Source of the DNA: Psychrobacter sp. P11F6
GTDB lineage: Bacteria > Pseudomonadota > Gammaproteobacteria > Pseudomonadales > Moraxellaceae
Assembly: GCF_001435295.1 (NCBI RefSeq)
Contig: NZ_CM003594.1
Location: 1,674,001 to 1,738,000, forward strand
Direction of reading: 5' to 3'
DNA: 64,000 nt
The number at the start of each line of letters is the position of its first letter. The stretch's first letter is position 1. A program made the position numbers and the translations under genes. The notes under the pieces were generated by a model. That model did no database searches, had not been told where the DNA came from, and was given only the letters and a program-made list of their open reading frames with translations. Positions 18,184 through 27,380 of this stretch are shown here, one piece after another.

Positions 18184-21100
18184 ATGCCGAATACTTCTAA
18201 GAAAACCTCAGATATGCCGACTGGAAACAACAACAATGAGCTTGGATTCGATGAATTAAGTAAATTAGCAAACCCAAGTGACGATAATTTGAATATTACG
18301 GCAAACAGTAATGAAGCGTCTTCACAACCTGATATGGTTGTTGATTTACCAGTACTCGCTAAAGACAGTTATTATTTAAGTCGTCTTGAGCGTGAACTGG
18401 CAAGGGCTGCCGTGGCTAAAAATAAAAAAGTTTCTGAGGATAAAGCGGATGATGGGCTAACTAAAAAACGTGCGCAGTATGAAAAAATCAAGACCCGCTC
18501 ACAGCAAGCGGTGCAGGCACGTATGGATAGTATTCCAGAAAAACTGGCAGAAAAACTGAATCTTGATTTGCCCGTGAGTCAACGTGCAGAAGATTTAGTA
18601 CAAGCAATTATTGATCACCAAGTCATTATTGTTGCGGGGGAAACGGGTTCTGGTAAGACGACGCAATTGCCCAAGCTGGCAATGCTGGCAGGTCGCGGTA
18701 TCACTGGGCAGATAGGGCATACCCAGCCTCGACGATTGGCCGCGCGCAGTGTGGCAAACCGTATCGCTGAAGAACTGGGCGAGCAGCTCGGTAATACTGT
18801 CAGCTTCAAGATTCGCTTTAATGAGCAGGGTACGGCGCAATCTGTTGTTAAGCTGATGACCGATGGTATCTTGCTGGCTGAATTGGGTCACGATAGATTC
18901 TTGAGTAAATACGATACCATCATTATTGATGAAGCGCATGAGCGTAGCTTGAACATTGATTTTATTATGGGTTATCTGAAAAAGCTACTGCCCAAACGTC
19001 CTGATTTAAAAGTGATTATTACCTCAGCAACACTTGATACCAAACGCTTTAGTGAATACTTTAGCCGCTATAATAATAAGCTAAAACGCAACGTACCTGC
19101 GCCTATTTTCAATGTCGAAGGTCGTAGTTTTCCAGTGGAAGTTCGTTACCGTCCCCTCACTGATGAGCCAGTGAACAGCTCAGATGATGACAGCTACGAT
19201 GACTTTGAAGAAAATCTGCCACGTGCGGTCGTAGCCGCCGTCGAAGAATGCTTTAGCGATGCACAGAATAAAGGTCATGCTGACCAAGCAGACATCTTGA
19301 TATTTGCCGCCACAGAAGCGGAGATTCGTGAGCTACAAGAGGTGCTTGAGCGTCATGGGCCAAAGCATACAGAAGTGCTGCCACTATTTGCACGGCAGAC
19401 TTATGAAGAGCAGCAGCGTATCTTTCAGCCCTCAGGTCGTGGTCGGCGTATCGTTATCGCGACCAACGTTGCCGAGACTGCGCTGACCGTACCGGGTATT
19501 CGCTATGTCATTGATTTGGGCTTTGCGCGGATATCGCGCTATTCGTATCGCTCGCGCGTTCAGCGTCTACCGATTGAAGCCATCTCGCAAGCGGCTGCCA
19601 ATCAGCGTAAAGGTCGCTGTGGTCGTGTTGCACCGGGTGTTTGTATTCGTCTTTATTCTGAGGAGGACTTTACTGGTCGTCCTGAGTTTACGGAGCCTGA
19701 GATTTTACGGACTAACTTAGCCTCGGTTATTTTACAGATGGCCAATCTTCGTTTAGGTAGCGTTGATGATTTTGCCTTTATTGAGCCGCCTGACAGTCGC
19801 TTGGTTACGGATGGTCATAAATTGCTTGATGAGTTAGGCGCGATTACCTCTAAAAATGAAGTAACTGCTGCTCATCAAAACAATAAGCCAAAACCAAAAA
19901 AAGGTCTCGACCATTTAAGCCTGACGCCCACTGGGCAAAAAATGGCGCGTATGCCAATCGATCCAAGACTGGCACGTATGTTGGTCGCAGGTAGTGATTT
20001 TGATTGTATCCGTGAAATGCTTATCGTTGTCGCCGCGCTTGCCGTACAGGATCCACGCGAGCGTCCTGCCAATAAACGTCAGCAAGCCGATCAAAAGCAT
20101 GCGGAATTTCGTCAAGATGATTCTGACTTTTTATTCTATTTGAGTCTGTGGAAAGCACTATTTGAAAAAGACGAAGACGGCAATAAGCTGTCTGGCAATC
20201 AGCGTAAGAATTTTACCAAGAAAAACTATCTGAGCTTCCCGCGTGTACGTGAGTGGAATCAAACCCATCGTCAGTTAGTACAAATGGTCACAGACCTTAA
20301 GCTGACGGATGTTAAAGAGGCAAAAGCTTCCGATAAAGGAACCGATAAAAATGCTTCGTTAGAAAACATGACCAGCGACCCTACCGCGATCGAAGATGAA
20401 GAACTTAAAGCGGTTAAATATGCCAATTTACACCGCGCATTATTGACAGGTCTATTGTCTACGATTGCGCACAAAACTGAGAATCGCGGTGAATACTTAG
20501 CAGCGCGCCAGCAAAAAGCTAAAATATTCCCAGCCAGTACAGTATTTAAACAAGTACCGCCTTGGGTCATGGCTTTTGAAGTGGTCGAAACCTCACAAGT
20601 CTTTATGCGCACCGTTGCCAAAATTGAACCAGAATGGATTATCTCAGCCGCCGGTAACTTATTAAAGTATCACTACTTTGAGCCGCATTGGTCGAAGAAG
20701 ACTGGACGCGTTAAAGCTTACGCGCAGATTAGTCTGTTTGGTCTCATAATTATCAGTAAGCAGCTGACCAATTATGAGCAAGTGAACTTAGTTGAGTCAC
20801 GAGAAATCTTCATTCGTGATGGTCTGGTGACTGGTAATTTGGGGCGTCAAGCGCCATTTTTACAGCATAATATGGATAAAATTGCTGATATTGAACGTAT
20901 TGAAGATAAGTTACGCCGCCGTGATCTGTTGGTTGACGAAGAAGCACTGTATCAGTTTTATGATAAAAAAATACCTGAGCATATTGCCAGCCGCAAAGCC
21001 TTTGAAGATTGGCGTGCCGAGGTCGAAAAAACTGATGCTAACTATCTATTCTTTACCGATGATGACGTGCTTAATAGCCAAGCACCGACCACAGGCGATT

Positions 21101-22482
21101 TCCCAGAAGTGTGGAAATTGGGTGATCTAAAACTACCGCTACGTTATGTCTTTGATCCGTCCAGCGATGATGATGGCGTGACCATTCGTGTGCCACTTGC
21201 CGCGCTACCGCAGCTTGATGCGATCGAACTATTGTGGGGCGTACCCGGTTGGCGTTATGAGCTAGTATTGCAATTGCTTAAGTCACTACCAAAGGATATC
21301 CGCCGTCAAATTGTACCGATTCCTGATACAGCCGATAGCTTGTTTGATGAACTGCAACCTGCTGGTGGACAAGGATTGCTTAAGCAGCTTTGCCAAGCGC
21401 TCAATCGTCGCGGCGTTATGTCAGTGACGCCTGATAGCTTTAATCCCTCGAGCATTGATCGCTATTTACAGCCACAAATCTGTGTGGTCGATGACAAAAA
21501 CCGAATTATCGAAAAGGGTCGCGACCTGCAAACCCTACAGATTCGTCATGCTCAAGAGACCCGCCAAGCGGTGAATGAGCAGCAAGGTACGCATACTGAA
21601 TTCCCTGAGCATTTTGCCTTTAGCAAAAATCATCATAGTGCAGGGGTGGTGATGAAACAGTTTGCTGCGCTCGTAGCAGATGCGTCAGGTGAAGCGGTAT
21701 CGATTCACCAATATACCGATGTCAATGCAGCGTTACAGGCACACCGTATCGGAGTTTTGACCTTGATAAAAGGTAAGCTTGGTGCGAAGAAAAAACAGCT
21801 GACCAGCCAAATTGATAAGATATTTAAATTGGCATTCGCGCCACTTGGTGATATGGAGAAGCTAAAAACCATCGTCATCGACGCGGCATTGGACGCGTCG
21901 CTTGAAGAGCATTATGTGTTATTTGATCACAGTGCTGATTTGCCTGAAAGTGCTGATGATACTGCCGTAGCGCTTGCTGAAGAATTGCCCTTTACACCAG
22001 AAGAGTACGAGAAAACCTTGGAAGTGGTGTCGGGTAACTTTCTATTGACGGGGCAAAACGTTATAAAAATCCTTAAAAATGTATATACTCGCTGGCAGCG
22101 TATTCGCCAAAGCTTACTCATGCTCGATCGAGAGGTATTTGGTGAGTCTATCGAAGATATCGAAGACCAGTTAGAAGATTTGCACTTGGCTGATTTTGTT
22201 TATCGTATGGATTATAGCCATTGGCAGCAGTATCCGCGCTATCTAGAGGCGCTTGAAATTCGTATCGAACGGCTTGAGCACAATCTCGAATCCGATCTCG
22301 AAGGGGTATACGCGCTTGATGTACATATGGAGCGGTTGGCAAATCGTGCCAATGATAAAGCCATTAGTGAGTACCGCTGGATGGTCGAGGAGTATCGTAT
22401 TCAGCTATTCGCGCAACCGATGAAAACCCGCATGGCAGTGTCACCGAAGCGCCTAAGCAAGATGTGGGATAAAATGAGTTAG
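18184..22482 (+). CDS. hrpA: ATP-dependent RNA helicase HrpA (DEAH box)
   Basis: Large DEAH-box helicase of 1432 residues; E. coli HrpA is about 1300 and acts on mRNA and stalled ribosomes. An N-terminal low-complexity segment of ~130 residues (rich in Asn, Asp, Lys) precedes motif I GETGSGKT (152-159), then QPRRLAARSVA, motif II DEAH at 249-252, TSATLD (motif III), and the C-terminal helicase half with ATNVAETALTVPGI and QRKGRCGRVAPG. The helicase-associated and OB-type domains follow, then the long HrpA-specific C-terminal region (DUF3418-like). Single-gene unit with a terminator. The start at 18184 has only a weak ribosome site; a later start inside the low-complexity segment is possible. 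Confidence 0.95.
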   Translation: MPNTSKKTSDMPTGNNNNELGFDELSKLANPSDDNLNITANSNEASSQPDMVVDLPVLAKDSYYLSRLERELARAAVAKNKKVSEDKADDGLTKKRAQYEKIKTRSQQAVQARMDSIPEKLAEKLNLDLPVSQRAEDLVQAIIDHQVIIVAGETGSGKTTQLPKLAMLAGRGITGQIGHTQPRRLAARSVANRIAEELGEQLGNTVSFKIRFNEQGTAQSVVKLMTDGILLAELGHDRFLSKYDTIIIDEAHERSLNIDFIMGYLKKLLPKRPDLKVIITSATLDTKRFSEYFSRYNNKLKRNVPAPIFNVEGRSFPVEVRYRPLTDEPVNSSDDDSYDDFEENLPRAVVAAVEECFSDAQNKGHADQADILIFAATEAEIRELQEVLERHGPKHTEVLPLFARQTYEEQQRIFQPSGRGRRIVIATNVAETALTVPGIRYVIDLGFARISRYSYRSRVQRLPIEAISQAAANQRKGRCGRVAPGVCIRLYSEEDFTGRPEFTEPEILRTNLASVILQMANLRLGSVDDFAFIEPPDSRLVTDGHKLLDELGAITSKNEVTAAHQNNKPKPKKGLDHLSLTPTGQKMARMPIDPRLARMLVAGSDFDCIREMLIVVAALAVQDPRERPANKRQQADQKHAEFRQDDSDFLFYLSLWKALFEKDEDGNKLSGNQRKNFTKKNYLSFPRVREWNQTHRQLVQMVTDLKLTDVKEAKASDKGTDKNASLENMTSDPTAIEDEELKAVKYANLHRALLTGLLSTIAHKTENRGEYLAARQQKAKIFPASTVFKQVPPWVMAFEVVETSQVFMRTVAKIEPEWIISAAGNLLKYHYFEPHWSKKTGRVKAYAQISLFGLIIISKQLTNYEQVNLVESREIFIRDGLVTGNLGRQAPFLQHNMDKIADIERIEDKLRRRDLLVDEEALYQFYDKKIPEHIASRKAFEDWRAEVEKTDANYLFFTDDDVLNSQAPTTGDFPEVWKLGDLKLPLRYVFDPSSDDDGVTIRVPLAALPQLDAIELLWGVPGWRYELVLQLLKSLPKDIRRQIVPIPDTADSLFDELQPAGGQGLLKQLCQALNRRGVMSVTPDSFNPSSIDRYLQPQICVVDDKNRIIEKGRDLQTLQIRHAQETRQAVNEQQGTHTEFPEHFAFSKNHHSAGVVMKQFAALVADASGEAVSIHQYTDVNAALQAHRIGVLTLIKGKLGAKKKQLTSQIDKIFKLAFAPLGDMEKLKTIVIDAALDASLEEHYVLFDHSADLPESADDTAVALAEELPFTPEEYEKTLEVVSGNFLLTGQNVIKILKNVYTRWQRIRQSLLMLDREVFGESIEDIEDQLEDLHLADFVYRMDYSHWQQYPRYLEALEIRIERLEHNLESDLEGVYALDVHMERLANRANDKAISEYRWMVEEYRIQLFAQPMKTRMAVSPKRLSKMWDKMS

Positions 22483-22537
22483 GATAGCGTTAGATTTTTA
22501 AAACTTGATAATTGACAAAATATGACAATTGTCTTGT

Positions 22538-22591
22538 ATAGCTCTTTGATTTAGTCGATAATATTTGATTAAATGAAAGAGCTATTATTTT
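22538..22591 (+). terminator. Probable terminator after hrpA
   Basis: ATAGCTCTTT (22538-22547) pairs with AAAGAGCTAT (22576-22585) over a 28-base loop; TATTTTTTAT follows. Confidence 0.6.
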
Positions 22592-22657
22592 TTATACCAG
22601 AGTTTTTTGGTCGTTACTTAATATATTGATGTAGGTTTTTGAGCAGGATAAAAAATA

Positions 22658-23026
22658 ATGATTAAAGGTAGATTGATAATATTAGGATTTGCATCAACTA
22701 TATTTATGAGTACGGGCTGTGATCAAACACAAGCCAGTAATAATAAAAATTTGAAGGTATTTGCGCCAACAAGCGTAGAAAAAGAAGTGCAGTTACGCGG
22801 CAGTTTTAAAAGAAGCTTTGAGATTCATGAGTTCGTTTCTGATAACATTATTTACTATGTGTCAGACCCAAAGCAATTATTAATTAAAGATTCAAAAAGT
22901 CTCAATCAAAAAGGCTATTACAAATATTTCGAAACTTGCGTCATTGGTAACATTAGCCCCATCGGTCAATATGGGCCTCTAGGCAAATATCAAAATCAAA
23001 TAACTATTCGTGAGATTTGCGCGTAG
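22658..23026 (+). CDS. Small putative lipoprotein, 122 residues
   Basis: Begins with MIKGRLIILGFASTIFM and reaches a lipobox-like STGC at about residue 21, so export and lipid anchoring are likely. The mature part is basic to neutral with no family that I recognise; two further cysteines (CVIGN and the C-terminal ICA) could form a disulfide. Preceded by a weak AGCAGGA ribosome site. Closed by a perfect 16-bp terminator. Expressed alone, between hrpA and a minus-strand membrane protein. Confidence 0.6.
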   Translation: MIKGRLIILGFASTIFMSTGCDQTQASNNKNLKVFAPTSVEKEVQLRGSFKRSFEIHEFVSDNIIYYVSDPKQLLIKDSKSLNQKGYYKYFETCVIGNISPIGQYGPLGKYQNQITIREICA

Positions 23027-23097
23027 CTTTGATAGCGTAGGTTATCGAATGGATACCCTACTGATTTTAAGTAACCAACCTTCACTCACCATCGACA

Positions 23098-23133
23098 AAA
23101 AGGCTGGGTTAGCAATTGCTAACCCAGCCTTTT
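23098..23133 (+). terminator. Terminator after the small lipoprotein gene
   Basis: Perfect 16-bp stem AAAAGGCTGGGTTAGC / GCTAACCCAGCCTTTT with an AATT loop, so it may work in both directions. Confidence 0.88.
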
Positions 23134-23179
23134 GTTTAAGTATCATTGTTTTTTTGCGACGGATAAATTTTTTATGAAA

Positions 23180-23214
23180 CAAAAAAGCAAAGGTAGCGTC
23201 ATGGAACCTTTGCT
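23180..23214 (-). terminator. Terminator of the 109-residue membrane protein gene
   Basis: AGCAAAGGT (23186-23194) pairs with ACCTTTGCT (23206-23214); read on the minus strand the stem is followed by TTTTTG. Confidence 0.75.
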
Positions 23215-23238
23215 CTAAAATTTAGCATCTGAGTAAAA

Positions 23239-23568
23239 TTAGTGGCTGATCTTTTCTGTCAGCACACCCATACTATAAAGCACGAATGCTATAACGGTCA
23301 GTGCTACAATAAATGGCGTGAGTATCCAAATCACCACGTTGATCAATAATGAGGGCAATAATCCATTAAATAATACCGTGTTTGGTGTAAAAAAGTCCGT
23401 CATAACATCGACTGAACGCTTAGCTACGGGGAATAACAAGGTGCTTAGTGCCAGCATATAAATATACTTGCTAAAACCAGGGTCGCTCATGACCACCATA
23501 AAATAAAACACCAAAAAATAAGTGACACCCAATGCCCAGCATTTGAGAGTATAGCTTAAACGAATCAT
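23239..23568 (-). CDS. Small inner-membrane protein, 109 residues
   Basis: Predicted by eye to have three or four hydrophobic segments (WALGVTYFLVFYFMVV, YIYMLALSTLLFPV, LLPSLLINVVIWILTPFIVALTVIAFVLY) and little else. Reverse-strand start ATG is preceded by CGGGAGGCACTAAC, where GGGAGG is a good ribosome site. It has its own terminator, and a pair of direct repeats lies in its upstream region. No family recognised. Confidence 0.6.
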   Translation of the reverse strand: MIRLSYTLKCWALGVTYFLVFYFMVVMSDPGFSKYIYMLALSTLLFPVAKRSVDVMTDFFTPNTVLFNGLLPSLLINVVIWILTPFIVALTVIAFVLYSMGVLTEKISH

Positions 23569-23632
23569 GTTAGTGCCTCCCGAAGTATTCTGACGATCAC
23601 ACGTAGAAAAATTATTATAATAGTTGCAAAAT

Positions 23633-23668
23633 TATGAATATATTATATATGTTATAATATGAATATAT
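23633..23668. repeat. Pair of 11-bp AT-rich direct repeats upstream of the small membrane protein gene
   Basis: TATGAATATAT occurs at 23633-23643 and 23658-23668, a 25-base period, 65-100 bases upstream of the minus-strand start. Low complexity makes chance occurrence plausible. Confidence 0.35.
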
Positions 23669-23846
23669 AGATCAAGTCAACTGTTTTTTTCTTGAGTAAG
23701 ATATTTCGTCGTTTGTTCGGCTGGAAAGAGGGAGGGTGTAGGCATCTGCTAAACAGATAATTACATTGTGTACGCAGTTAATTATGAAGCTGTCAAGGCG
23801 CAGAGGAATTGCCCTAGTCAGAAACCATTATAGTAGGCGCCTCATT

Positions 23847-24704
23847 CTAGATATTTAACTCACTGCTTGGGCTTACTCCAAATAGCCGCTTATATTCACG
23901 GCTAAATTGGCTGGGACTTTCATAGCCTACTTGCATGGCGATTTGCGATACTTGTGCCTCGCCGAGTTGAATCAGCTGCCGCGCTTTCATCAATCGTAGG
24001 CTTTTTTGATATTGAAGCGGGCTTAGTTGAGTGATTTCTTTAAAATGTTGATGAAATCCCGACACACTCATACCGCATCGACTGGCCAAATCTTCTATGA
24101 TGACGGGCTCTTCTAAATGCGCTTTTAGCCAATCGGTAGCTTGGGCAATACGGTGGGTGTGACTGCCGTTGACCACCAGTTGCCGAAGCTTATGACCTTG
24201 CTGTGCTGAGAGTAGCCGATAATAAATCTCTTGCTGAATTAAAGGTGATAAAAACTCTATGTCACTTGGATAATTAAGCAAGTCTATCAGCCGCTCGAAT
24301 GCGGTTAATATGGTGTCTTCTAACGGCCATTTTATCCCTTGATGCTCATAATCGGCATTTTTCTGAGGTGGTATTTGTGCCATGACCTCACGAATGAGCG
24401 CCAGATTTAATTTCATAGACAATACGATGACAGGCTTCTCTACAGTGGCGTGTTTGATATGCATGCTTATAGGAATATTGACAGGGCAGAACATCAGACT
24501 ACTGTCATCAAATTTCTGGCAATCTGTACCTAAGTAAATTTCACGCGTGCCTTGTAAGACGATACATATGCTAGGTTCTTGGATATAGCTGATAGTCTTT
24601 CTTGGTCTGTCGGCACAATAAAAAAACAAGCCTGAAATGTCTGATTCGATGGTTTGGTTTTTGGGTAATATACTAAGTAGCTGCTCTACCGTTTTTGTTT
24701 TCAT
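23847..24704 (-). CDS. AraC-family transcriptional regulator
   Basis: 285 residues in two parts. The N-terminal half is an AraC_N-type sensor (cupin-like) with YIQEPSICIVLQGTREI and MFCPVNIPISMHI, as in regulators of alcohol and aldehyde genes. The C-terminal half has the two helix-turn-helix motifs: IEDLASRCGMSVSGFHQHFKE and VSQIAMQVGYESPSQFSREYKRLFGVSPS. It is divergent from the Ohr gene, 185 bases apart, with a 36-bp palindrome between them, so it may control ohr or itself. Ligand unknown. Confidence 0.88.
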   Translation of the reverse strand: MKTKTVEQLLSILPKNQTIESDISGLFFYCADRPRKTISYIQEPSICIVLQGTREIYLGTDCQKFDDSSLMFCPVNIPISMHIKHATVEKPVIVLSMKLNLALIREVMAQIPPQKNADYEHQGIKWPLEDTILTAFERLIDLLNYPSDIEFLSPLIQQEIYYRLLSAQQGHKLRQLVVNGSHTHRIAQATDWLKAHLEEPVIIEDLASRCGMSVSGFHQHFKEITQLSPLQYQKSLRLMKARQLIQLGEAQVSQIAMQVGYESPSQFSREYKRLFGVSPSSELNI

Positions 24705-24725
24705 GATTTATGCTTACTTTATAAT

Positions 24726-24761
24726 TTGCCTAATGATATAAATATTTATAGTATTAGGCAA
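24726..24761. promoter_or_regulatory. 36-bp palindrome between araC-type regulator and ohr
   Basis: TTGCCTAAT (24726-24734) and ATTAGGCAA (24753-24761) are perfect complements, and between them lies ATAAATATTTAT (24738-24749), a perfect palindrome with the same centre. In all 16 of 18 base pairs match. It lies 22-57 bases upstream of the regulator start and about 130 bases upstream of ohr. Best read as an operator. Confidence 0.6.
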
Positions 24762-24889
24762 GAATTCTGGAGTAATGCTCTACCAGATTAGCCTGCTCAC
24801 TTCTATAATGATGGCATCAAAACACAGCAAGATTGATTTGCAGCGTTTTGCACAATACCAATAACACGCCAATCCATAAGGAGTATATG

Positions 24890-25303
24890 ATGAAGATTTT
24901 CTATAAAACGCGAGCAACGGCAATGGGTGGTCGTTCTGGTCATACAGGTCTTGACGATGGTTCGCTAGGTTTTGATCTGGTCTCTTTTCAAGAAACAGAC
25001 AAGGAAGGTGTCAATCCAGAGCAGCTTTTTGCAATGGGTTATGCGGCTTGTTTTGATAGTGCTTTAAATCTGACCGCCCAGCAAATGAAACTGCCAATCA
25101 CTGCCTCAAAAACCTCGACCCAAGTGGGTATTGGTATGAAAGCCGATAGTAGCTATAACCTAGATATAGATTTGTATGTTGAAATGTCGGGCATTGATGA
25201 GGCTCAAGCGCAAATACTGGTCGAAACAGCTCACCAAGTTTGCCCATACTCTAATGCTACTCGCGGTAATGTCGATGTACGTTTGCATGTGACCGTGGTT
25301 TAA
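24890..25303 (+). CDS. Organic hydroperoxide resistance protein, Ohr/OsmC family
   Basis: Thiol peroxidase of 137 residues that reduces organic hydroperoxides using lipoyl donors. The two catalytic cysteines are in GYAACFDSAL and VCPYSNATRGN, with the typical opening MKIFYKTRATAMGGRSG and NPEQLFAMG. Two adjacent ATG codons (24887 and 24890) follow AAGGAG; the second has the better spacing of 6. Ohr genes are often next to a MarR-type OhrR, which is absent here: the neighbour is an AraC regulator on the opposite strand. Terminator downstream. Confidence 0.92.
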   Translation: MKIFYKTRATAMGGRSGHTGLDDGSLGFDLVSFQETDKEGVNPEQLFAMGYAACFDSALNLTAQQMKLPITASKTSTQVGIGMKADSSYNLDIDLYVEMSGIDEAQAQILVETAHQVCPYSNATRGNVDVRLHVTVV

Positions 25304-25386
25304 CGGTCAGCAGTAGTTAATACCTAACGACTGATTCAACAGCTGCTCTAATAACTATAAACAAATATAAAAACGATATGACTTTC

Positions 25387-25423
25387 AACTGCTTGGGTAC
25401 ATAAAGTATTCAGGCAGTTTTTT
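25387..25423 (+). terminator. Terminator after the Ohr gene
   Basis: AACTGC-TG pairs with CA-GCAGTT (one mismatch), followed by six T. Confidence 0.7.
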
Positions 25424-25482
25424 ATTGAGTGATTCAACGTTGATCATTAAGATTAAATTATCAAGCATAAAAAGTTAAGCAC

Positions 25483-25516
25483 AAAAAAGAGCCAGTAGTT
25501 TGACTACTGGCTCTTT
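25483..25516. terminator. Terminator of the MliC-like gene, possibly bidirectional
   Basis: Perfect 13-bp stem AAAGAGCCAGTAG / CTACTGGCTCTTT; A tract on the left gives the T tract for the minus strand. Confidence 0.88.
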
Positions 25517-25596
25517 CGTTTTCAATAGATTCGAATAAAAACATAGGTTTTATTCAAATAACCACCACGTATTATTTACGCTTGTTTCTAGGGTTA

Positions 25597-25968
25597 TTAT
25601 AGTTGGCAGTTCACTTGGTATTGTTGACCATTGTCTGATGTGATGGTCATGATGCCGTAATCCGCTTTGGTGTGCCAATCGTAAGTGGTTTTAGGGTTAA
25701 CATTATTGACATAACGAGCGCCAGAACCTGATACCGCTTGCTCCATGGTGATTTTTGCATTGGTTAAGCCAACTTTAGGCAAGGTCACGTTTAGGTTAGC
25801 AGTCTGACCGTTAGCAGTGTAGGCAGCAGTGAGTTGACCGTTGTCTTCACAAGTGAATGATTGGACGACTGGCTGAGTATTGGTCTCTGGGGTCGTAGTA
25901 ATTGGTGCATTAGTGGCGCAGGCAGACAATAATAGAGCAAAAGGTGCTACGGCTAATAATTTTTTCAT
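25597..25968 (-). CDS. MliC-like C-type lysozyme inhibitor lipoprotein
   Basis: Exported lipoprotein (123 residues) with MKKLLAVAPFALLLSAC, a clear lipobox. The mature domain has the MliC/PliC pattern: FTCEDNGQLTAAY near the start, GSGARYVN, YDWHTKADYGIM and a final Cys (VNCQL) that would pair with the first. The SGxxY and trp-containing blocks are those that insert into the lysozyme active cleft in characterised members, hence a role in resisting host or competitor lysozyme at the outer membrane. A start 12 bases upstream is possible, but GAGG at 7 bases supports 25968. Confidence 0.72.
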   Translation of the reverse strand: MKKLLAVAPFALLLSACATNAPITTTPETNTQPVVQSFTCEDNGQLTAAYTANGQTANLNVTLPKVGLTNAKITMEQAVSGSGARYVNNVNPKTTYDWHTKADYGIMTITSDNGQQYQVNCQL

Positions 25969-26137
25969 AATATGCCTCAAAAGTATCGGTAAAAGTAGGT
26001 TGTTACTTCAAGCAACATGATACCGTAGAGAATGTAACTTCATGTTGTTTTTGAGAGCTATGGTAGTAATCTTATCTGTCTTTTTTATCACTAAGCCTCT
26101 ATTAGCCTATTAGTTTTAAATAACGAATGAGGATATT

Positions 26138-27058
26138 TCACGTAGGGGCTTTTTCTCTATTTAAAATAAATACCAATACTGCACCCAAGATAACCGAGCT
26201 TGCTATAATGAATGGCATGGTCAATTGCTCAGATAAAAACACCACGCCTAATATCGCAGCGAGTATAGGGACACACAATTGTACAACTGCTGCTTGGGTG
26301 TTTTTTAACAAAGGCATGGCCATATACCAGATGCTATAGCCTATACCAGATGCGATCGCTCCTGATGCACAGGCCAAAAGTACTCCCTTGATAGTAATGT
26401 CACCTAAATTGATGTTTTCCAAGCCTATATTGTCTAGATAAGTCATGCTTATCATTAACAGTATGGGCGCTGCTATCAGACTCCGAATGAAATTAAAACC
26501 TGTGGCTCGCAGCGGCGACACGCATGATTTGCCGCGTATGCTATATATGCCCCAAGCGGCACCACTGATTGCCATAAGCACCGCCGCTAGTAACGAAGGC
26601 ACCGCTGCTGACGGTAGCATCAAATAGACAAACCCTGCTACCGCTACGATAAATGCCAGCCATTGTAAGCCGCTCAATTGCTCTTTTTTATAGATGCCCC
26701 AACCAATCATCGTCAGCTGAACCGCTGAAAATAGAATCAGCGCTCCTGTACCAGTATCCAACTCTACATAAGCAATCGAAAAGCATAGCGCATAAATCAC
26801 TAAGCTCACGCTACTTAACCAGCTACCTTTATCGTTTAAAATAGCAGCGTGAGCAATACTGTCAGACTCTCGCGCGTGCTGTCGTAACCGATAAGCATGA
26901 ATGGTCATGATAATACCTAGGCAGACAGCAGCGCTCAGCAGGCGCAAAATGGTAAAGCTCCAAGCATCTATATGACCCTCTGCTAACGCCATCCGGCAAA
27001 AGAGAGAGTTTGCAGCAAAGGCGATTAATGCAATAACAGTGTACAAGGTGGCTTTCAA
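26138..27058 (-). CDS. DMT-superfamily (EamA) transporter
   Basis: 306-residue inner-membrane protein with ten hydrophobic segments in two EamA halves. The second half shows SGAIASGIGYSIWYMAMPLLKNTQAAVVQLCVPILAAILGVVFLSEQL, the classic end of an EamA domain. Family members export amino acids or metabolites or take up small molecules; the substrate cannot be inferred. Single gene, divergent from the DUF421 gene. Confidence 0.88.
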   Translation of the reverse strand: MKATLYTVIALIAFAANSLFCRMALAEGHIDAWSFTILRLLSAAVCLGIIMTIHAYRLRQHARESDSIAHAAILNDKGSWLSSVSLVIYALCFSIAYVELDTGTGALILFSAVQLTMIGWGIYKKEQLSGLQWLAFIVAVAGFVYLMLPSAAVPSLLAAVLMAISGAAWGIYSIRGKSCVSPLRATGFNFIRSLIAAPILLMISMTYLDNIGLENINLGDITIKGVLLACASGAIASGIGYSIWYMAMPLLKNTQAAVVQLCVPILAAILGVVFLSEQLTMPFIIASSVILGAVLVFILNREKAPT

Positions 27059-27380
27059 AAATAATTCCTACAATAAAGAAGCTGGTTTTTTAATAAAATA
27101 GGCAAATTCGACTTTTAGGGATGTTGTTAACACTGTTTTACCAGCAAAAATAATGGCAAAAGTGACAAAAATTAGTTGCTAGTTGGAAAGTGTCTTACAA
27201 CAGAGCATATTTTATTGCACTCGCAGGCGAAAGTGTTTTTTAAATTGGACTGATGATAGTTGAATTAACAATAAAGGCCGACTACAAAAGTGGTGTGATG
27301 TGGATCAAGCGCATACTCAGAACGATTGCTGAAGTTAATCGTCATAAATCAAATAAAAACAATAGATAGGAAAAAGTAAT
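27059..27380. other. 322-base divergent intergenic region
   Basis: Contains the promoters of the EamA and DUF421 genes. I see no gene, clear inverted repeat or strong -10 box. Confidence 0.4.
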
